Of a DNA stretch of 64,000 nucleotides, positions 26,111-34,892 are shown piece after piece. The notes under the pieces are model-generated. The model was not told where the DNA came from and ran no database searches. It saw nothing but the letters and a program-made list of their open reading frames with translations. The stretch lies in contig NZ_FOCV01000028.1 of assembly GCF_900110205.1 (NCBI RefSeq), positions 1 through 64,000 on the forward strand. Direction: 5' to 3'. The stretch's first letter is position 1; every line of letters starts with the position of its first letter. The position numbers were made by a program, and so were the translations under genes. Origin of the DNA: Rhizobium tibeticum (GTDB lineage Bacteria > Pseudomonadota > Alphaproteobacteria > Rhizobiales > Rhizobiaceae).

Positions 26111-26434
26111 TCAGTCCGGGTTGTTCCAGAGGATCACCTTCTTGTTCGGGTCGCCGCCTGGCGCCTGAGCGAGATTGCCGAAGATCACGCCGATCTCGGG
26201 GGCCTCCAGCTTGACCGAGAGATATTCCTCGCCCGTCTGGCGGGCGATGCGGTTCCAGCCTGCGCCGATCTCGAAGCCGGTCTTGCGGTGGATGACCCGG
26301 TAGTCGGGGGCTTCTTCGCTTGCCTTGTTGGCGTTCGGGACGATGGCGATCGGGGCGTTGACCCGGATGGTGGCGAAGACGCCTTCGAGGATGCCGTCGG
26401 TCTTCTGCGTCAGGGTTGCGATCGTGGTGGCCAT
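26111..26434 (-). CDS. DUF736-family protein
   Basis: A 107-aa protein (MATTIATLTQKTDGILEGVF, APDYRVIHRKTGFEIGAGWN, YLSVKLEAPEIGVIFGNLAQ) of the DUF736 family, found on most rhizobial and many other proteobacterial mobile elements. The predicted fold is a small beta-barrel. The ATG complementary to 26432-26434 follows AAGGAG. The family's role is unknown, but its constant association with transfer regions suggests plasmid maintenance or DNA-related work. Confidence 0.85.
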   Translation of the reverse strand: MATTIATLTQKTDGILEGVFATIRVNAPIAIVPNANKASEEAPDYRVIHRKTGFEIGAGWNRIARQTGEEYLSVKLEAPEIGVIFGNLAQAPGGDPNKKVILWNNPD

Positions 26435-26510
26435 GGTACTTGCTCCTTCGGTTGCTCGGGACCATTCCCGATGGCGCACGAAGAGACGGCCGACTGCTGC
26501 GGTCAGCTCG

Positions 26511-26577
26511 CGCAAAAATTTTGCGAAATTCTATTTTCCACCAGGAGCAAACAACTGAAATCGAATTTCGCGAAATT
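26511..26577. promoter_or_regulatory. AT-rich palindrome cluster upstream of DUF736
   Basis: CGCAAAA-A-TTTTGCG (26511-26525) and AATTTCGCGAAATT (26564-26577, perfect 14-bp palindrome) share the TTTYGCGAAAWT core and lie 80-140 bp upstream of the DUF736 start. In a GC-rich region such spaced AT palindromes look like operator sites for a dimeric repressor. Confidence 0.4.
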
Positions 26578-27041
26578 TTGACCGAGTCTTACCCCTTCAG
26601 GGGTTGGCCGCAAAAGCAGGCAGTCGTCTATACGAGCGACATAAAACGGGAATGGTTCGGGGCAACTGAAGGGCGCGAAACCATCATGCCGCCCGGTCCG
26701 GCCTGAAGGATATAGCCGCGCGTCTCCTGAGCGCCTCACCGCCATCCGGATCAACTTACTGCGCTCGCCCTGTCGCAGCAGCTTCGCGCGATGAGCACGC
26801 CTCCGCCGAGGTCACACCTTTGCGCGTCGGCGAGGTCGGCACAGTGACCGCATCGCCGCCTGCGGACCGTGCGGCAATATCGGATGACGCCGTTCGCATG
26901 GAGGATCGGATACGGCCTTCAGCAACTCGCGTCCCAGCGTCCGGCCGTCTGAGCGGTCGGCATTCGCAGGTACACCGCTCGGCAAGCAGGCCCTCCGAGC
27001 GATCGGGGCCGGCTTCGTCGGCTAAACCAAACCCTCGAGGA
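26578..27041. other. Non-coding stretch before the vapC-like pseudogene
   Basis: A plus-strand frame is open from 26820 but its translation is Arg/Ser/Pro-rich and it runs antisense through the vapC-like gene, so I treat it as a shadow. The GTCTATACGAGC region near 26628 may hold a promoter for DUF736. Otherwise nothing is seen. Confidence 0.35.
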
Positions 27042-27439
27042 TCACAAGGCGACAGGATCAGAGCACGTCACGAACGGAACGCCGTAGAGCCCGACATGCT
27101 GATCTTGCGAAACGAAATGCGCTCCCTCCGCCACCGCCTGGGCCATGAGCAGATGATCGAAGGGATCGCGGTGATGAAGCGGAAGAGCAGCAAGAGCAAC
27201 AAGATGAGCATCCGTAATGTCCAGCCGATCGAAACCTTGCTCCGGCAAGATCGCAAGAATCTCGTCCAGATCGGCATCAAGCTTGCCGATCCGCAGCTTC
27301 ACGGTGATTTCCCACAGGGAGAGGATGCTGACCAGAACGTCGTTCTCGGGATCGCCGATAAGGCCACGCGCATGCTTCCCCACTTTCCGTCGTCGTTCAG
27401 CCACCACAACAAGGCATGCGAATCGAGGAGTAACCTCAC
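27042..27439 (-). pseudogene. VapC-like PIN-domain toxin gene, frameshifted
   Basis: The GTG start (27437-27439) overlaps the antitoxin stop. The first frame reads VRLLLDSHALLWWLNDDG, the PIN-domain opening with its first catalytic Asp; near 27385 one base is missing and the next frame continues with KHARGLIGDPENDVLVSILS, WEITVKLRIGKLD and HRDPFDHLLMAQAVAEGAHF, which has the later acidic residues (D in RDPFDHLL). The joined protein would be about 130 aa, normal for VapC/FitB ribonucleases. As read, the toxin is inactive. Confidence 0.75.
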
Positions 27440-27702
27440 GCCTCGTCTTCCATTGACGACAGAACATCTTCCGGCAGGCTGTCGAAGTCATCGGCAACTT
27501 TGATCTTCCCGCGCAACGCGCCGGGCTTGCGAGGGACAATGTCCTTTGATGGCGGTCCGATTTCCGCGACCACCTTGTGATGGGAGGTGAGGACAAACCG
27601 CTGCCCATCCTCGACCTGCTTGAGGAAGGACGTCAAGTTGCCTCGGAACTCGCGCACGCCCACGCGGCGGGGAGATGGTGTCTGTGGCCGGGACTGAGGC
27701 AT
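27436..27702 (-). CDS. Phd/YefM-type antitoxin of the vapC-like pair
   Basis: An 88-aa protein: RRVGVREFRGNLTSFLKQVE and DGQRFVLTSHHKVVAEIGPP are the DNA-binding half of Phd/YefM antitoxins, and the acidic tail (KVADDFDSLPEDVLSSMED) would wrap the PIN toxin. CAGGAG lies 10 bases before the ATG. It overlaps the toxin start by 4 bp. The antitoxin is intact while the toxin is frameshifted, the order of loss expected for an addiction module. Confidence 0.8.
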   Translation of the reverse strand: MPQSRPQTPSPRRVGVREFRGNLTSFLKQVEDGQRFVLTSHHKVVAEIGPPSKDIVPRKPGALRGKIKVADDFDSLPEDVLSSMEDEA

Positions 27703-27722
27703 TGGCGAGGCTCCTGTTGAGC

Positions 27723-27744
27723 AGGAAATGTGTACACAATTCCT
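27723..27744. promoter_or_regulatory. Palindrome upstream of the antitoxin, likely autoregulatory operator
   Basis: AGGAAATGTGTACACAATTCCT is a 22-bp near-perfect palindrome centred on TGTGTACACA, 21 bp upstream of the antitoxin ATG. Phd/YefM antitoxins repress their own operons by binding TGTACA-like palindromes, so this is a good candidate operator. Confidence 0.6.
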
Positions 27745-27982
27745 CCAAAATGCAAGCGGTTCCTCGTCGTGGTGAGAATGGCTTGGATCGGCACTTCGTC
27801 ACGGCAATTCCTTGAACGAAGACTGGTTCACACCGTTGATGAGGATCCCAACGTCCTCCTTCGATCTTTGGGATCAACGACGCCCCGCCTCGGCTGCCGC
27901 GGCGGGTCTACTGTGTCCGACGGGATTGCCTATATTCCGCACCCGCCTAATCCTGAGGTGAGCGCGCCTATTGAAATAAGCC

Positions 27983-28017
27983 GCGTCAACTGTCATATAT
28001 GGAGCGTCAAGTGACGC
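27983..28017 (+). promoter_or_regulatory. Candidate operator-promoter of the Xre-RES pair
   Basis: GCGTCA-AG-TGACGC (28004-28017) is a perfect 6-2-6 palindrome ending one base before the AGGAG ribosome site; another half-site GCGTCA is at 27983-27988, with CATATAT (a -10-like element) between them. This arrangement suits autorepression by the Xre antitoxin. The remaining 27745-27982 shows no gene. Confidence 0.5.
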
Positions 28018-28030
28018 AGGAGATGTGAAG

Positions 28031-28516
28031 ATGGCTGTTGCGGCCGAAGTGGCTCGTCCTGAAGGACACGTGGGAGAATTGCAGAAGGTGGCAGCCCTCC
28101 TCGGCGGCACGCGCGTTCTGTCGCGCCGGCTGACAAGCGCGCTCGACGCGCACGAACTGCTTCTCCACGGCCTGCCGGCCTCCGCGGTCGATCACCTCGT
28201 CGGAAGCCTTGTGTTCATCGGGAAGACCGAATCCCTCGAAAAGGCAGTCGGCATGAGTCTCAGGACGTGGCAGCGCCGAAGGGACGCACCGACCAAGCCG
28301 TTGAGCCAGGAACAGAGCGGGCGGGCGTGGAAGTTTGCCGAGATCCTGTCCAAGGCGACGGACGTCCTGGGCACTCAGGCGGAGGCGGAACAGTGGCTGG
28401 AGCGTCCGGCGATCGGACTTGACCAGCGCCGTCCGATCGATCTGCTCGGGACGCCTGCCGGCGTCGAACTCGTCGAGGATTACCTGGAGCGGCTCGAATA
28501 CGGCGTCTATGCATGA
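28031..28516 (+). CDS. Xre/MbcA/ParS-type antitoxin
   Basis: A 161-aa protein. The ATG at 28031 (AGGAG eight bases upstream) is preferred to a GTG two codons earlier. Residues ~60-100 are the Xre-like DNA-binding half (KAVGMSLRTWQRRRDAPTKP), and the C-terminal ~55 residues are the toxin-binding DUF2384 domain (AEQWLERPAIGLDQRRPIDL, LLGTPAGVELVEDYLERLEY). It is the antitoxin of RES-Xre systems and overlaps the RES toxin gene by 4 bp. Confidence 0.88.
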   Translation: MAVAAEVARPEGHVGELQKVAALLGGTRVLSRRLTSALDAHELLLHGLPASAVDHLVGSLVFIGKTESLEKAVGMSLRTWQRRRDAPTKPLSQEQSGRAWKFAEILSKATDVLGTQAEAEQWLERPAIGLDQRRPIDLLGTPAGVELVEDYLERLEYGVYA

Positions 28517-29022
28517 CGCTTCTGCCGATTGCGCTCGGCGGTACCGAACTGGTCGCCTGGCGACTAGACCAAAGCGGCTTTGCCCCGACATGGGACAGCG
28601 GCGAAGGCGCCTATCGCGTCGGCGGCCGTTGGAACAGCAAGGGCGTCCGCGCGGTCTATTGCTCGCTCGACCCATCGACGGCGATCCTCGAAGTTGCGGT
28701 TCATAAAGGGTTTCGTGCGCTCGACACGGTTCCCCATGTCCTGACCGCAGCGGTCATCACCGATCCCTCCTCGGTCTATGTCGTTGATCCCGCCAGCATC
28801 CCAAATCGGAACTGGCTGCGGCCGGGGATTCCGAGCGCAGGACAGCAGTCATATGGAGACGAGCTTTTGAGACAGCATCGTTTCGTGGCGATCCCGAGCG
28901 CGGTATCGACACAAAGCTGGAATCTCATCTTCGTTGGGAGCCTTGCGGCCGGCAGCTACTCTTTGAAGTTCCAGGAGGCGTTTGCCCTTGATACGCGCCT
29001 GCATCCGCCGCAACCGGCCTGA
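28513..29022 (+). CDS. RES-domain toxin
   Basis: A 169-aa RES-domain protein, starting in an ATGA overlap with the antitoxin. The family-defining Arg, Glu and Ser residues appear in AYRVGGRWNSKGVRAVYCSL and STAILEVAVHKGF, with the later SAVSTQSWNLIFV segment. RES toxins degrade or phosphorolyse NAD+, stopping growth when the antitoxin is lost. The pair looks intact and is the best candidate for an active addiction module in this window. Confidence 0.88.
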   Translation: MTLLPIALGGTELVAWRLDQSGFAPTWDSGEGAYRVGGRWNSKGVRAVYCSLDPSTAILEVAVHKGFRALDTVPHVLTAAVITDPSSVYVVDPASIPNRNWLRPGIPSAGQQSYGDELLRQHRFVAIPSAVSTQSWNLIFVGSLAAGSYSLKFQEAFALDTRLHPPQPA

Positions 29023-29137
29023 TCGCCCCTGAATTTGTGGAAAGGGGGGCGATGCGGCGCCAACCAATGCCGGAACCACGTGACATCAGCCGATCCGGGT
29101 GAAAAGGATCGAAGGGTTCTAAACAAGAGGTAATGCC

Positions 29138-29416
29138 ATGACCACCACGAACGAAATTGCGGACAAAATCGCCGCCGAGCATAACCTGACCAAGGCGCAG
29201 GGCAAGGCTGTTGTCGAAGCGGTATTCTCGGCGATCACGACAGCCGCGACATCAGGCGCCGAAACATCGATCCCCGGATTCGGGAAATTCAAAGTCAAGG
29301 ACACGCCGGAACGCGAAGCGCGCAATCCCGCAACCGGGGCGACGATCAAGGTCGCCGCACAGAAAAAGGTGGCCTTCACTCCGGCGAAGGCGCTCAAGGA
29401 TGCGCTGAACAAGTAA
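29138..29416 (+). CDS. HU-family nucleoid protein
   Basis: A 92-aa histone-like protein: MTTTNEIADKIAAEHNLTKA, GAETSIPGFGKFKVKDTPER, ARNPATGATIKVAAQKKVAF. The GFGKF and RNPATG motifs are the HU arm signature; the intercalating Pro is in the RNPATG turn. Plasmid-encoded HU-like proteins help plasmid maintenance and moderate plasmid effects on the host chromosome. Ribosome site AAGAGG precedes the ATG. Confidence 0.92.
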   Translation: MTTTNEIADKIAAEHNLTKAQGKAVVEAVFSAITTAATSGAETSIPGFGKFKVKDTPEREARNPATGATIKVAAQKKVAFTPAKALKDALNK

Positions 29417-29452
29417 TCTCGGGCAAAGAGTGTTTCGCGAAGGAGATGGCGC

Positions 29453-30394
29453 TTACGCACCATCTCCCTTCAGTTCCCAGACATTGATGCCGAGCCGACG
29501 GGCCTTGTCGCGAAGGTTGTCGGTGATGCCGGAACCGGGGAAGACGATCACGCCCGATGGCATGACCGAAAGCATGTCGTCGTTGCGGCGAAACGGGGCG
29601 GCCTTGGCGTGCTTGTTCCAGTCGGGCTTAAAGGCGATCTGGGTAACCTTGCGCGCCTCGGCCCAGCAGGCGGCGATGCGTTCGGCACCTTTCGGCGAGC
29701 CGCCGTGCAGCAGGATCATGTCCGCGTGCTTGGCATGGGCCTTGTCGAGCGCGGCCCAGATCCGGTCGTGATCGTTGTAGTCCATGCCGCCGCCGAAGGC
29801 GATCTTCGTGCCGGCCGGGATCAGCACCTCGGTCTCGGCGCGCCGGCGGGCGGACAGGAAATCTCTGCTATCGATCATCGCCGCCGTCATGTTGGCGTGG
29901 CTGACCTTGGAGCCGGTGCGCGGTCGCCATGCCGATCCGCTCTGCGCCTCGAAGAGGTCGGCGGCATAGTCGCGCATGAACTCGAAGGCGTTGCGGCGTT
30001 CGAGGAGCGTGATGCCCTCGACGACATGGCGCTCAAGCTCGACGCTTTTGACTTCCGAGCCGTCCTGCTCGCGCTGGCCGGTGCGCTGCGCGTCCTCATT
30101 ACGCTGAAGCTCGCGCTGGATGCGCTCGCCGGCGCGGTGGAAGAGATTGACCGTCGACCAGAGCAGGTCTTCGAGATCGGGCTCCAGCCGCGTGTCACCG
30201 AGCATTTCGAACATCGCAGAGAACATCGCGGTCAGCGCCGACCGGACGACCGGCTCCTCGGGCAGCGGGCGCGGGTCCGGCTCGTCCTGGAAGGGGCGGT
30301 AGCCAAAGACTTGCATCTCGTAGATGAAGCGGTCGGTCGGGGAAGATGCGTGATGGGGCTCGAAGGCGTCGTCGATGGGAAGGGGCAGGTTCAT
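29453..30394 (-). CDS. DUF2493-domain protein (SLOG-like)
   Basis: A 313-aa protein. The N-terminal half is helical (DDAFEPHHASSPTDRFIYEM, ALTAMFSAMFEMLGDTRLEP). The C-terminal ~130 residues form the DUF2493/SLOG-like Rossmann domain: IPAGTKIAFGGGMDYNDHDR, DMILLHGGSPKGAERIAACW, GVIVFPGSGITDNLRDKARR. Such domains bind nucleotides or nucleic acids and occur in DprA-like proteins. The gene ends at an inverted repeat (GAAGGAGATGG ... CCATCTCC, 29440-29466) that may terminate transcription. Start chosen at 30394, where GGAG precedes. Confidence 0.8.
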   Translation of the reverse strand: MNLPLPIDDAFEPHHASSPTDRFIYEMQVFGYRPFQDEPDPRPLPEEPVVRSALTAMFSAMFEMLGDTRLEPDLEDLLWSTVNLFHRAGERIQRELQRNEDAQRTGQREQDGSEVKSVELERHVVEGITLLERRNAFEFMRDYAADLFEAQSGSAWRPRTGSKVSHANMTAAMIDSRDFLSARRRAETEVLIPAGTKIAFGGGMDYNDHDRIWAALDKAHAKHADMILLHGGSPKGAERIAACWAEARKVTQIAFKPDWNKHAKAAPFRRNDDMLSVMPSGVIVFPGSGITDNLRDKARRLGINVWELKGDGA

Positions 30395-30710
30395 GATGGT
30401 CTCCGTCGGTTTTGGCCGCGCCTCTCGCGGCCTGACGGCGATCCCTGTCCAGGCAGCGGGCGAGCCGGAACCGCGAGCGCAGCAAAGCGGCCCAGCGCAG
30501 CGCCGGGCGGTTGAGGGAGGGTTTCTTGGCCCGCGAGGAGCGCCGGCTTGCCGGCGCGGGGAAGAAACCAGACCGATCCGCTGAAGGCCCGACAGCCGCC
30601 TGGTAAGGGTCGCCTCTCGGCAGGCCCGCAGGCGCGCCTCACCAGGAGGAGACCGGCAGGGACCGGCCCGCCAGCCAAGCCGCGCCCTCACCGCCTCCTT
30701 CGCGGCCGCA
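30395..30710 (-). other. Long GC-rich structured leader of the DUF2493 gene; non-coding
   Basis: About 315 bp with no credible gene. On the transcribed strand a stem GGCCGCG-AGAGG-CGCGGCC (30414-30432) lies 19 bases before the start codon, continued by CCGTC/GACGG pairing. Other inverted repeats include GCCGGC-type stems near 30540. It parallels the structured leaders of other genes in this cluster. Confidence 0.45.
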
Positions 30711-31763
30711 TCACACGAGAAGAAGGGCCGAGGCGTCTTCCGGTGCGAGCTGGCTCCGGAGATTTGCGATGAACCGGTCAGGTCCAAGTCGGCGCAGATC
30801 CTCGTTGAAGTCGCCGAGTTCCGGGGTGAGCACAAGCGGCAGGATGCCGAGCGCCTGCGCCCAGCGGCTCAGTCCCTCGATGCCATGCCGGCCGGCGGCA
30901 TCGGCGTCGGCGGCAACGTAGAGGCGCAAGCATCCGGCTGGTGGCCGGAAGGCGGCAAGATGATTGGCCGTCAGCGCCGAGACCATGGGCATACCGGGCA
31001 TCACGTGCGAGAGCGACAAGATGCTTTCGAGGCCCTCGCCCGCGACCATGACAGGCACGAGACCATCGACAGGAAAGCGGAAGCGCACGGCGTTGCCGAG
31101 TAGCCCGCCCAGCGCACGGCGGGGATCGTCGACCCTTGCCTTGCCCTCGCCATCCGGGTCGAGCCAGGTGCGATGCACGCCGGTGATCGCGCCGGTCTGA
31201 TCGGTCACCGCTGCGATCAGCGCCGGATAGCTGCTCATTCTGCCGCTGACGAGGTCACGAAAGTAGCAGGACGGATGGAAGCGGAGCGCGGGATGCGACG
31301 ATGCGCGCAGGATGCCGCGCTGACGCAGATAGCTGTCGGCCAGCGTGCCGGAGAGCGGCTCTGTCATACGGAACAGGCGTCTTGCACGTTCCGCAGCCGG
31401 TCTTTCGGCTGGCTGGCTGTCGAGGGTATCGTCCCGGCGGGACGACACCGGTCTGGGTTGGGTTGAGTTGGGCTGGGGTTCGTTCAGGAAACGCCGTGCC
31501 TCATCGGCGACGTCACGGAAATCGACCAGTCCACAGGTTTCCCGCACGAGATCGAGGAGGTCGCCATACTGGCTGGTCGCCGCGTCCGTCCATCTGCCCT
31601 TGCGAGGCCCAGCGAGATGGACGTAGAGCGACTTGCCCTTGCTGTTGGCAACGTCGCCAACGATCCAGTAATTGCCGGCCCGGCGGCCGGCGGAGAGGTA
31701 GTGACGGCAGACCGCCTCGGCATCGCGTGCCAGACGATCCGCCAGCTGCGAAGCGGACAACAT
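30711..31763 (-). CDS. Toprim-domain (primase-like) protein
   Basis: A 350-aa protein. The N-terminal part (GNYWIVGDVANSKGKSLYVH, GRWTDAATSQYGDLLDLV) resembles the DUF7146/zinc-finger-less primase leader; then RGILRASSHPALRFHPSCYF and a Toprim domain with VMVAGEGLESILSLSHVMPG (conserved Glu) and LRLYVAADADAAGRHGIEGL (the DxD pair). Toprim proteins of this type are widespread on rhizobial plasmids and integrative elements and may prime transferred strands. The gene starts 6 bp after the strawberry-notch frame ends. Confidence 0.85.
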   Translation of the reverse strand: MLSASQLADRLARDAEAVCRHYLSAGRRAGNYWIVGDVANSKGKSLYVHLAGPRKGRWTDAATSQYGDLLDLVRETCGLVDFRDVADEARRFLNEPQPNSTQPRPVSSRRDDTLDSQPAERPAAERARRLFRMTEPLSGTLADSYLRQRGILRASSHPALRFHPSCYFRDLVSGRMSSYPALIAAVTDQTGAITGVHRTWLDPDGEGKARVDDPRRALGGLLGNAVRFRFPVDGLVPVMVAGEGLESILSLSHVMPGMPMVSALTANHLAAFRPPAGCLRLYVAADADAAGRHGIEGLSRWAQALGILPLVLTPELGDFNEDLRRLGPDRFIANLRSQLAPEDASALLLV

Positions 31764-31768
31764 GACGG

Positions 31769-34347
31769 TCAGCTCCGGCCCGCGACATCGACGACGCGAT
31801 GCCGTTCGATGAGGCGCGACAGCACCGCCTGCCCGTCATCCGAGGCCGGGATGAAGAACCGGACCTTCCAGGCGATCATTTCGGAGAAGAGACCTATCGA
31901 TTTCAGCCTGTCGCGCATGCCATCGGTAAAGCCTGTGAGCTCGACGCGATAGTCGTTCATCACCCGCACACGCCGCAGTGTCATATTGCCGGCGAGCGCC
32001 ACCACCGACGAGCCGACGAGCAGCGATTGCCAAACCTCGGCGGCGCTGACGACCTCGGTCTGGTCGAGCCCGAAGTTGCGGCACAGCCGGGACAGCCCTT
32101 CGGACGAGACCAGTCGGCCGACGATCCTCTCCCCCTTGTCGGTCTCAAGACGATAGACCCGGCAATAGTCCTGCGGCAGCAGTTTCCAGATCGGCAAGAG
32201 CAGGCCGGAGACCACATGCATGGTCGACAGGGAGAATTCCGGAAGACCGGCGACCTCCGCATCCCAGGCAGCGGAAAAGCGCTGCTCGTCCGTTTCCTCC
32301 CAGTTGGTCTCTTCGAGCTGGCGCAGTTCGAAGCGGATTTCGTCCATCGGCCGGACGAGCGCGGCGCGTGGCTGGACAGAACCGTCGTCGAGCATGATCG
32401 ACCGCGTCGGGATCTGCACGGCCGGCCGACCGGACTTGGCGTTGACCATCAGCCTTGCCCGCGGATCGCGCTCAACCAATCCCAGGACGTCAGCGAGCAG
32501 CATCGGCTTGTTGCGATCCATGCGTTCGATAGTCAGGAGGTGCGACTGCGCGCGGGTGACGGGATGGGTGTAGATCAGCCTTCGGTCCTTCACCGACATG
32601 CGATCCGCCGTTAGCGTCTCCAGGCCGCTGTCATAGACGCCGGCAGCAATCGCCCCTTCGATGCGGGCCGCCAGGAGTTGTTCGAAGGCGTCGAACAGCA
32701 GGTTCTGCATGGCGATGGTCAGCGCCAGCATGCGGTTCAGGAAGGTATGGATCGGCGGCAGCTCGTCCTTGAGCCCGCCTTCCTCTGATGTCAGCGACAG
32801 GCCGGTGATCGCCTCGAACGTCTGCAGCGAGCAGCCGGCGACGCCGCCGCTATGGATCAGTTTATAGAACTGCCGCAAGGCGTCGCGGGCATATTGGGAT
32901 TCGAGGTTGTCCTCGCTCCTGAACATCCCCTGCCCGCCCGTCTGGCGTTGCCCGCGGGTAATGGCGCCGAGCGTGTCGAGGCGGCGGGCGATCGTCGACA
33001 GGAAGCGCCGTTCAGCCTTGACGTTGGTGGCGATCATCCGGAAGCGCGGAGGCTGCGCCTGGTGGGTGCGATGGCTGCGGCCGAGACCCTGGATGGCGAC
33101 GTCAGCGCGCCAGCCGGCTTCGAGGAGGTTGTGCAAGCGCAGGCGCTGGTTCTTCGCACCAAGGTCGGCATGGTAGGAGCGTCCCGTGCCGCCCGCTTCC
33201 GAGAAAATCAGGATCGCCTTCTCGTCGTCCATGAAGGCACGGGTCTCGTCGAGATTGGCGCTGCCCGGTCGGCTTTCGACGGCGAAGCGGTCGATCGTGC
33301 CACCTTCGTCGTGGCGGACGATGCGGCGCGTGCGGCCGGTGATCTCCGCAACCTGGGCAGTTCCGAATGTCTGGACGATCTGATCAAGCGCGGTCGGGAT
33401 CGCCGGCAGGCTGCCGAGCCGCTCGAGCAATGCGTCACGGCGCGCGACAGCTTCCCGGCACAGCACCGGATTGCCGTCGGCGTCATAGACCGGCCGTGAC
33501 AGGAGATTGCCTTCGGCGTCGGAATATTCCTCGAAGAGCTGTGTCGGGAACGAGTGGTTGAGGTATTCCGCGACGATCTCACGCGGCGTGACGTCCACCT
33601 GGATGTCGCTCCATTCCTCGGTCGGGATTTCCGCCAGCCGGCGCTCGGTTATGGACTGGCCGGTCGAGATGATCTGGACGATCGCGGCATGGCCTTCCTC
33701 CACGTCCGATTTGATCGCGCTCATCAGCGCCGGCGTCTTCATCGACGTCAGGAGGTGGTTGAAGAAGCGCTGCTTGGTGCTTTCGAAGGCAGAGCGCGCA
33801 GCCGCTTTGGCTTGTCTGTTGAGTGTGCCGCCGCTGGACGTGATTCCGGACGCCTCCAGCGCCTCCCGCTCGCTGTCCTTCGAGGGGGTCGAATACGACA
33901 TCCTCGAACACGAACTGAGCGAGGAGCAGGTTCGCATCTACGATTCCTACGCCGAAGCCTATCAGGTCATCCACAATCACCTCGATCAGGCGAGCGCCGT
34001 GTGTGGGTGGGGATCAAGCCCGCCACCTTGGTCAGCATCGCCAGCGTCGCCTGCGGCGCGTTTGCGCGGGCGGTGATCGCCGCGCCGAACTTGCGAAGAA
34101 ACAGGACCTGCGCCACTTCGGCCGCCTCGTAGGCGTCTTTCCAGGACCAGAAGCCTTCGGCGTCCGAGCCGCCGAAGATGTTCATCAGAACGGTGCGGAG
34201 ATCGGCTGCGCCGATGGGCTGGCCACGTTCGAGAGACGGCAAAAGCGCATGGCCTGAGCGGACGAGTTTGCCCGCTCGGCTGGTGCTATCCGCCGGCGCG
34301 AGCGAGGCGGTGGTGGCGTTTGCGACGCGGGAAGGAACGATGTTCAT
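31769..34347 (-). pseudogene. Strawberry-notch-type helicase/methylase gene: large deletion plus small inversion
   Basis: The 3' part (31769-33867) encodes the C-terminal helicase region: GGTLNRQAKAAARSAFESTK, SEAGGTGRSYHADLGAKNQR, AIQGLGRSHRTHQAQPPRFR. The 5' part (34347-34000) encodes the true N-terminus, ending AMLTKVAGLIPTHTRRS. Intact relatives have several hundred residues (methylase motif and helicase core, some 600-700 aa) between these parts; they are missing. Between them, 33867-33996 is inverted: its plus strand reads SLSFEGVEYDILEHELSEEQ and RIYDSYAEAYQVIHNHLDQA, which belongs on the minus strand before LEASGITSSGG. The inverted block is flanked by CGCTCGC and GCGAGCG. The gene is dead as read. 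Confidence 0.85.
33867..33996. repeat. ~130-bp inverted segment bounded by CGCTCGC/GCGAGCG
   Basis: The 7-bp inverted repeat CGCTCGC (33867-33873) and GCGAGCG (33990-33996) bounds the piece of the strawberry-notch gene that is encoded on the opposite strand to the rest. Flipping it restores a continuous protein into LEASGITSSGG on the minus strand. This is direct sequence evidence of a micro-inversion. Confidence 0.75.
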
Positions 34348-34468
34348 AGGAAACCCTGTCGAGAGCGGGAAAGGACAGGCCCGCCCGGACGCTCTCCAAG
34401 CCTCGGCAGACCGCCCTTTTCCGGCCCCTCTCTCCCTCTGGGCGATCTAGGCGGCGGGCGCCCGGCCT

Positions 34469-34792
34469 TCAGCCGGGCGCGAGCTTCAGGTTTCTAAACG
34501 CCGCAACGCCCCCGACCCATACCTCATGCAGGACGGCGTTGCCGCCGGCGGCGATCCAATCGACTGCCTCCTCGGCCGACAGCTCATGGACATGGACGCC
34601 CTGTCGATCGGCCGCGCCGCGCTGGCGCTCGAAGACATCACGGTCCTCAAAGGCGTAGAGCGTGTCGCCCGGACCGTCCCAATAGACGACGGCGAAGCAG
34701 ACGGGCCGAACGATCTGCGAACGGAAATTGAGGAACACTGGTGCGATCGGCGCAGAAGCCAGGCGCGGGTAGTCGAGTGCAGGCATGGTCAT
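34469..34792 (-). CDS. Hypothetical plasmid protein, 107 aa
   Basis: MTMPALDYPRLASAPIAPVF, then VRPVCFAVVYWDGPGDTLYA and EEAVDWIAAGGNAVLHEVW. CAGGAGAGCATC directly precedes the chosen ATG. The sequence has the alternating beta/alpha look of a small soluble domain. No family recognised. It is preceded by a terminator-like hairpin 24 bases before the start codon, like three other genes of this cluster. Confidence 0.6.
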   Translation of the reverse strand: MTMPALDYPRLASAPIAPVFLNFRSQIVRPVCFAVVYWDGPGDTLYAFEDRDVFERQRGAADRQGVHVHELSAEEAVDWIAAGGNAVLHEVWVGGVAAFRNLKLAPG

Positions 34793-34815
34793 GATGCTCT
34801 CCTGAAAACACGGAA

Positions 34816-34845
34816 AGGCCCGGCGCTCCTGGGAGCACCGGGCCT
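34816..34845 (-). terminator. Hairpin just upstream of the 34792 gene start
   Basis: AGGCCCGG (34816-34823) pairs with CCGGGCCT (34838-34845), extended inside by GCTCC/GGAGC. On the minus strand it is followed by TTTCCGTGTTTTCAGGAGAGCATC and the ATG, i.e. a U-rich run then the ribosome site. It ends 24 bases before the AUG. It can terminate transcription from the gene upstream or attenuate the gene downstream. Confidence 0.65.
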
Positions 34846-34892
34846 GGCTGGAAAAGGTTGGAAGGAAGATTGGTGGGGGTCTCCCCGGAGCG

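Noticed and set aside
26820..27503. Plus-strand ORF over the vapC-like region
   Set aside because: Low-complexity Arg/Ser/Pro start and antisense to the PIN-domain gene.
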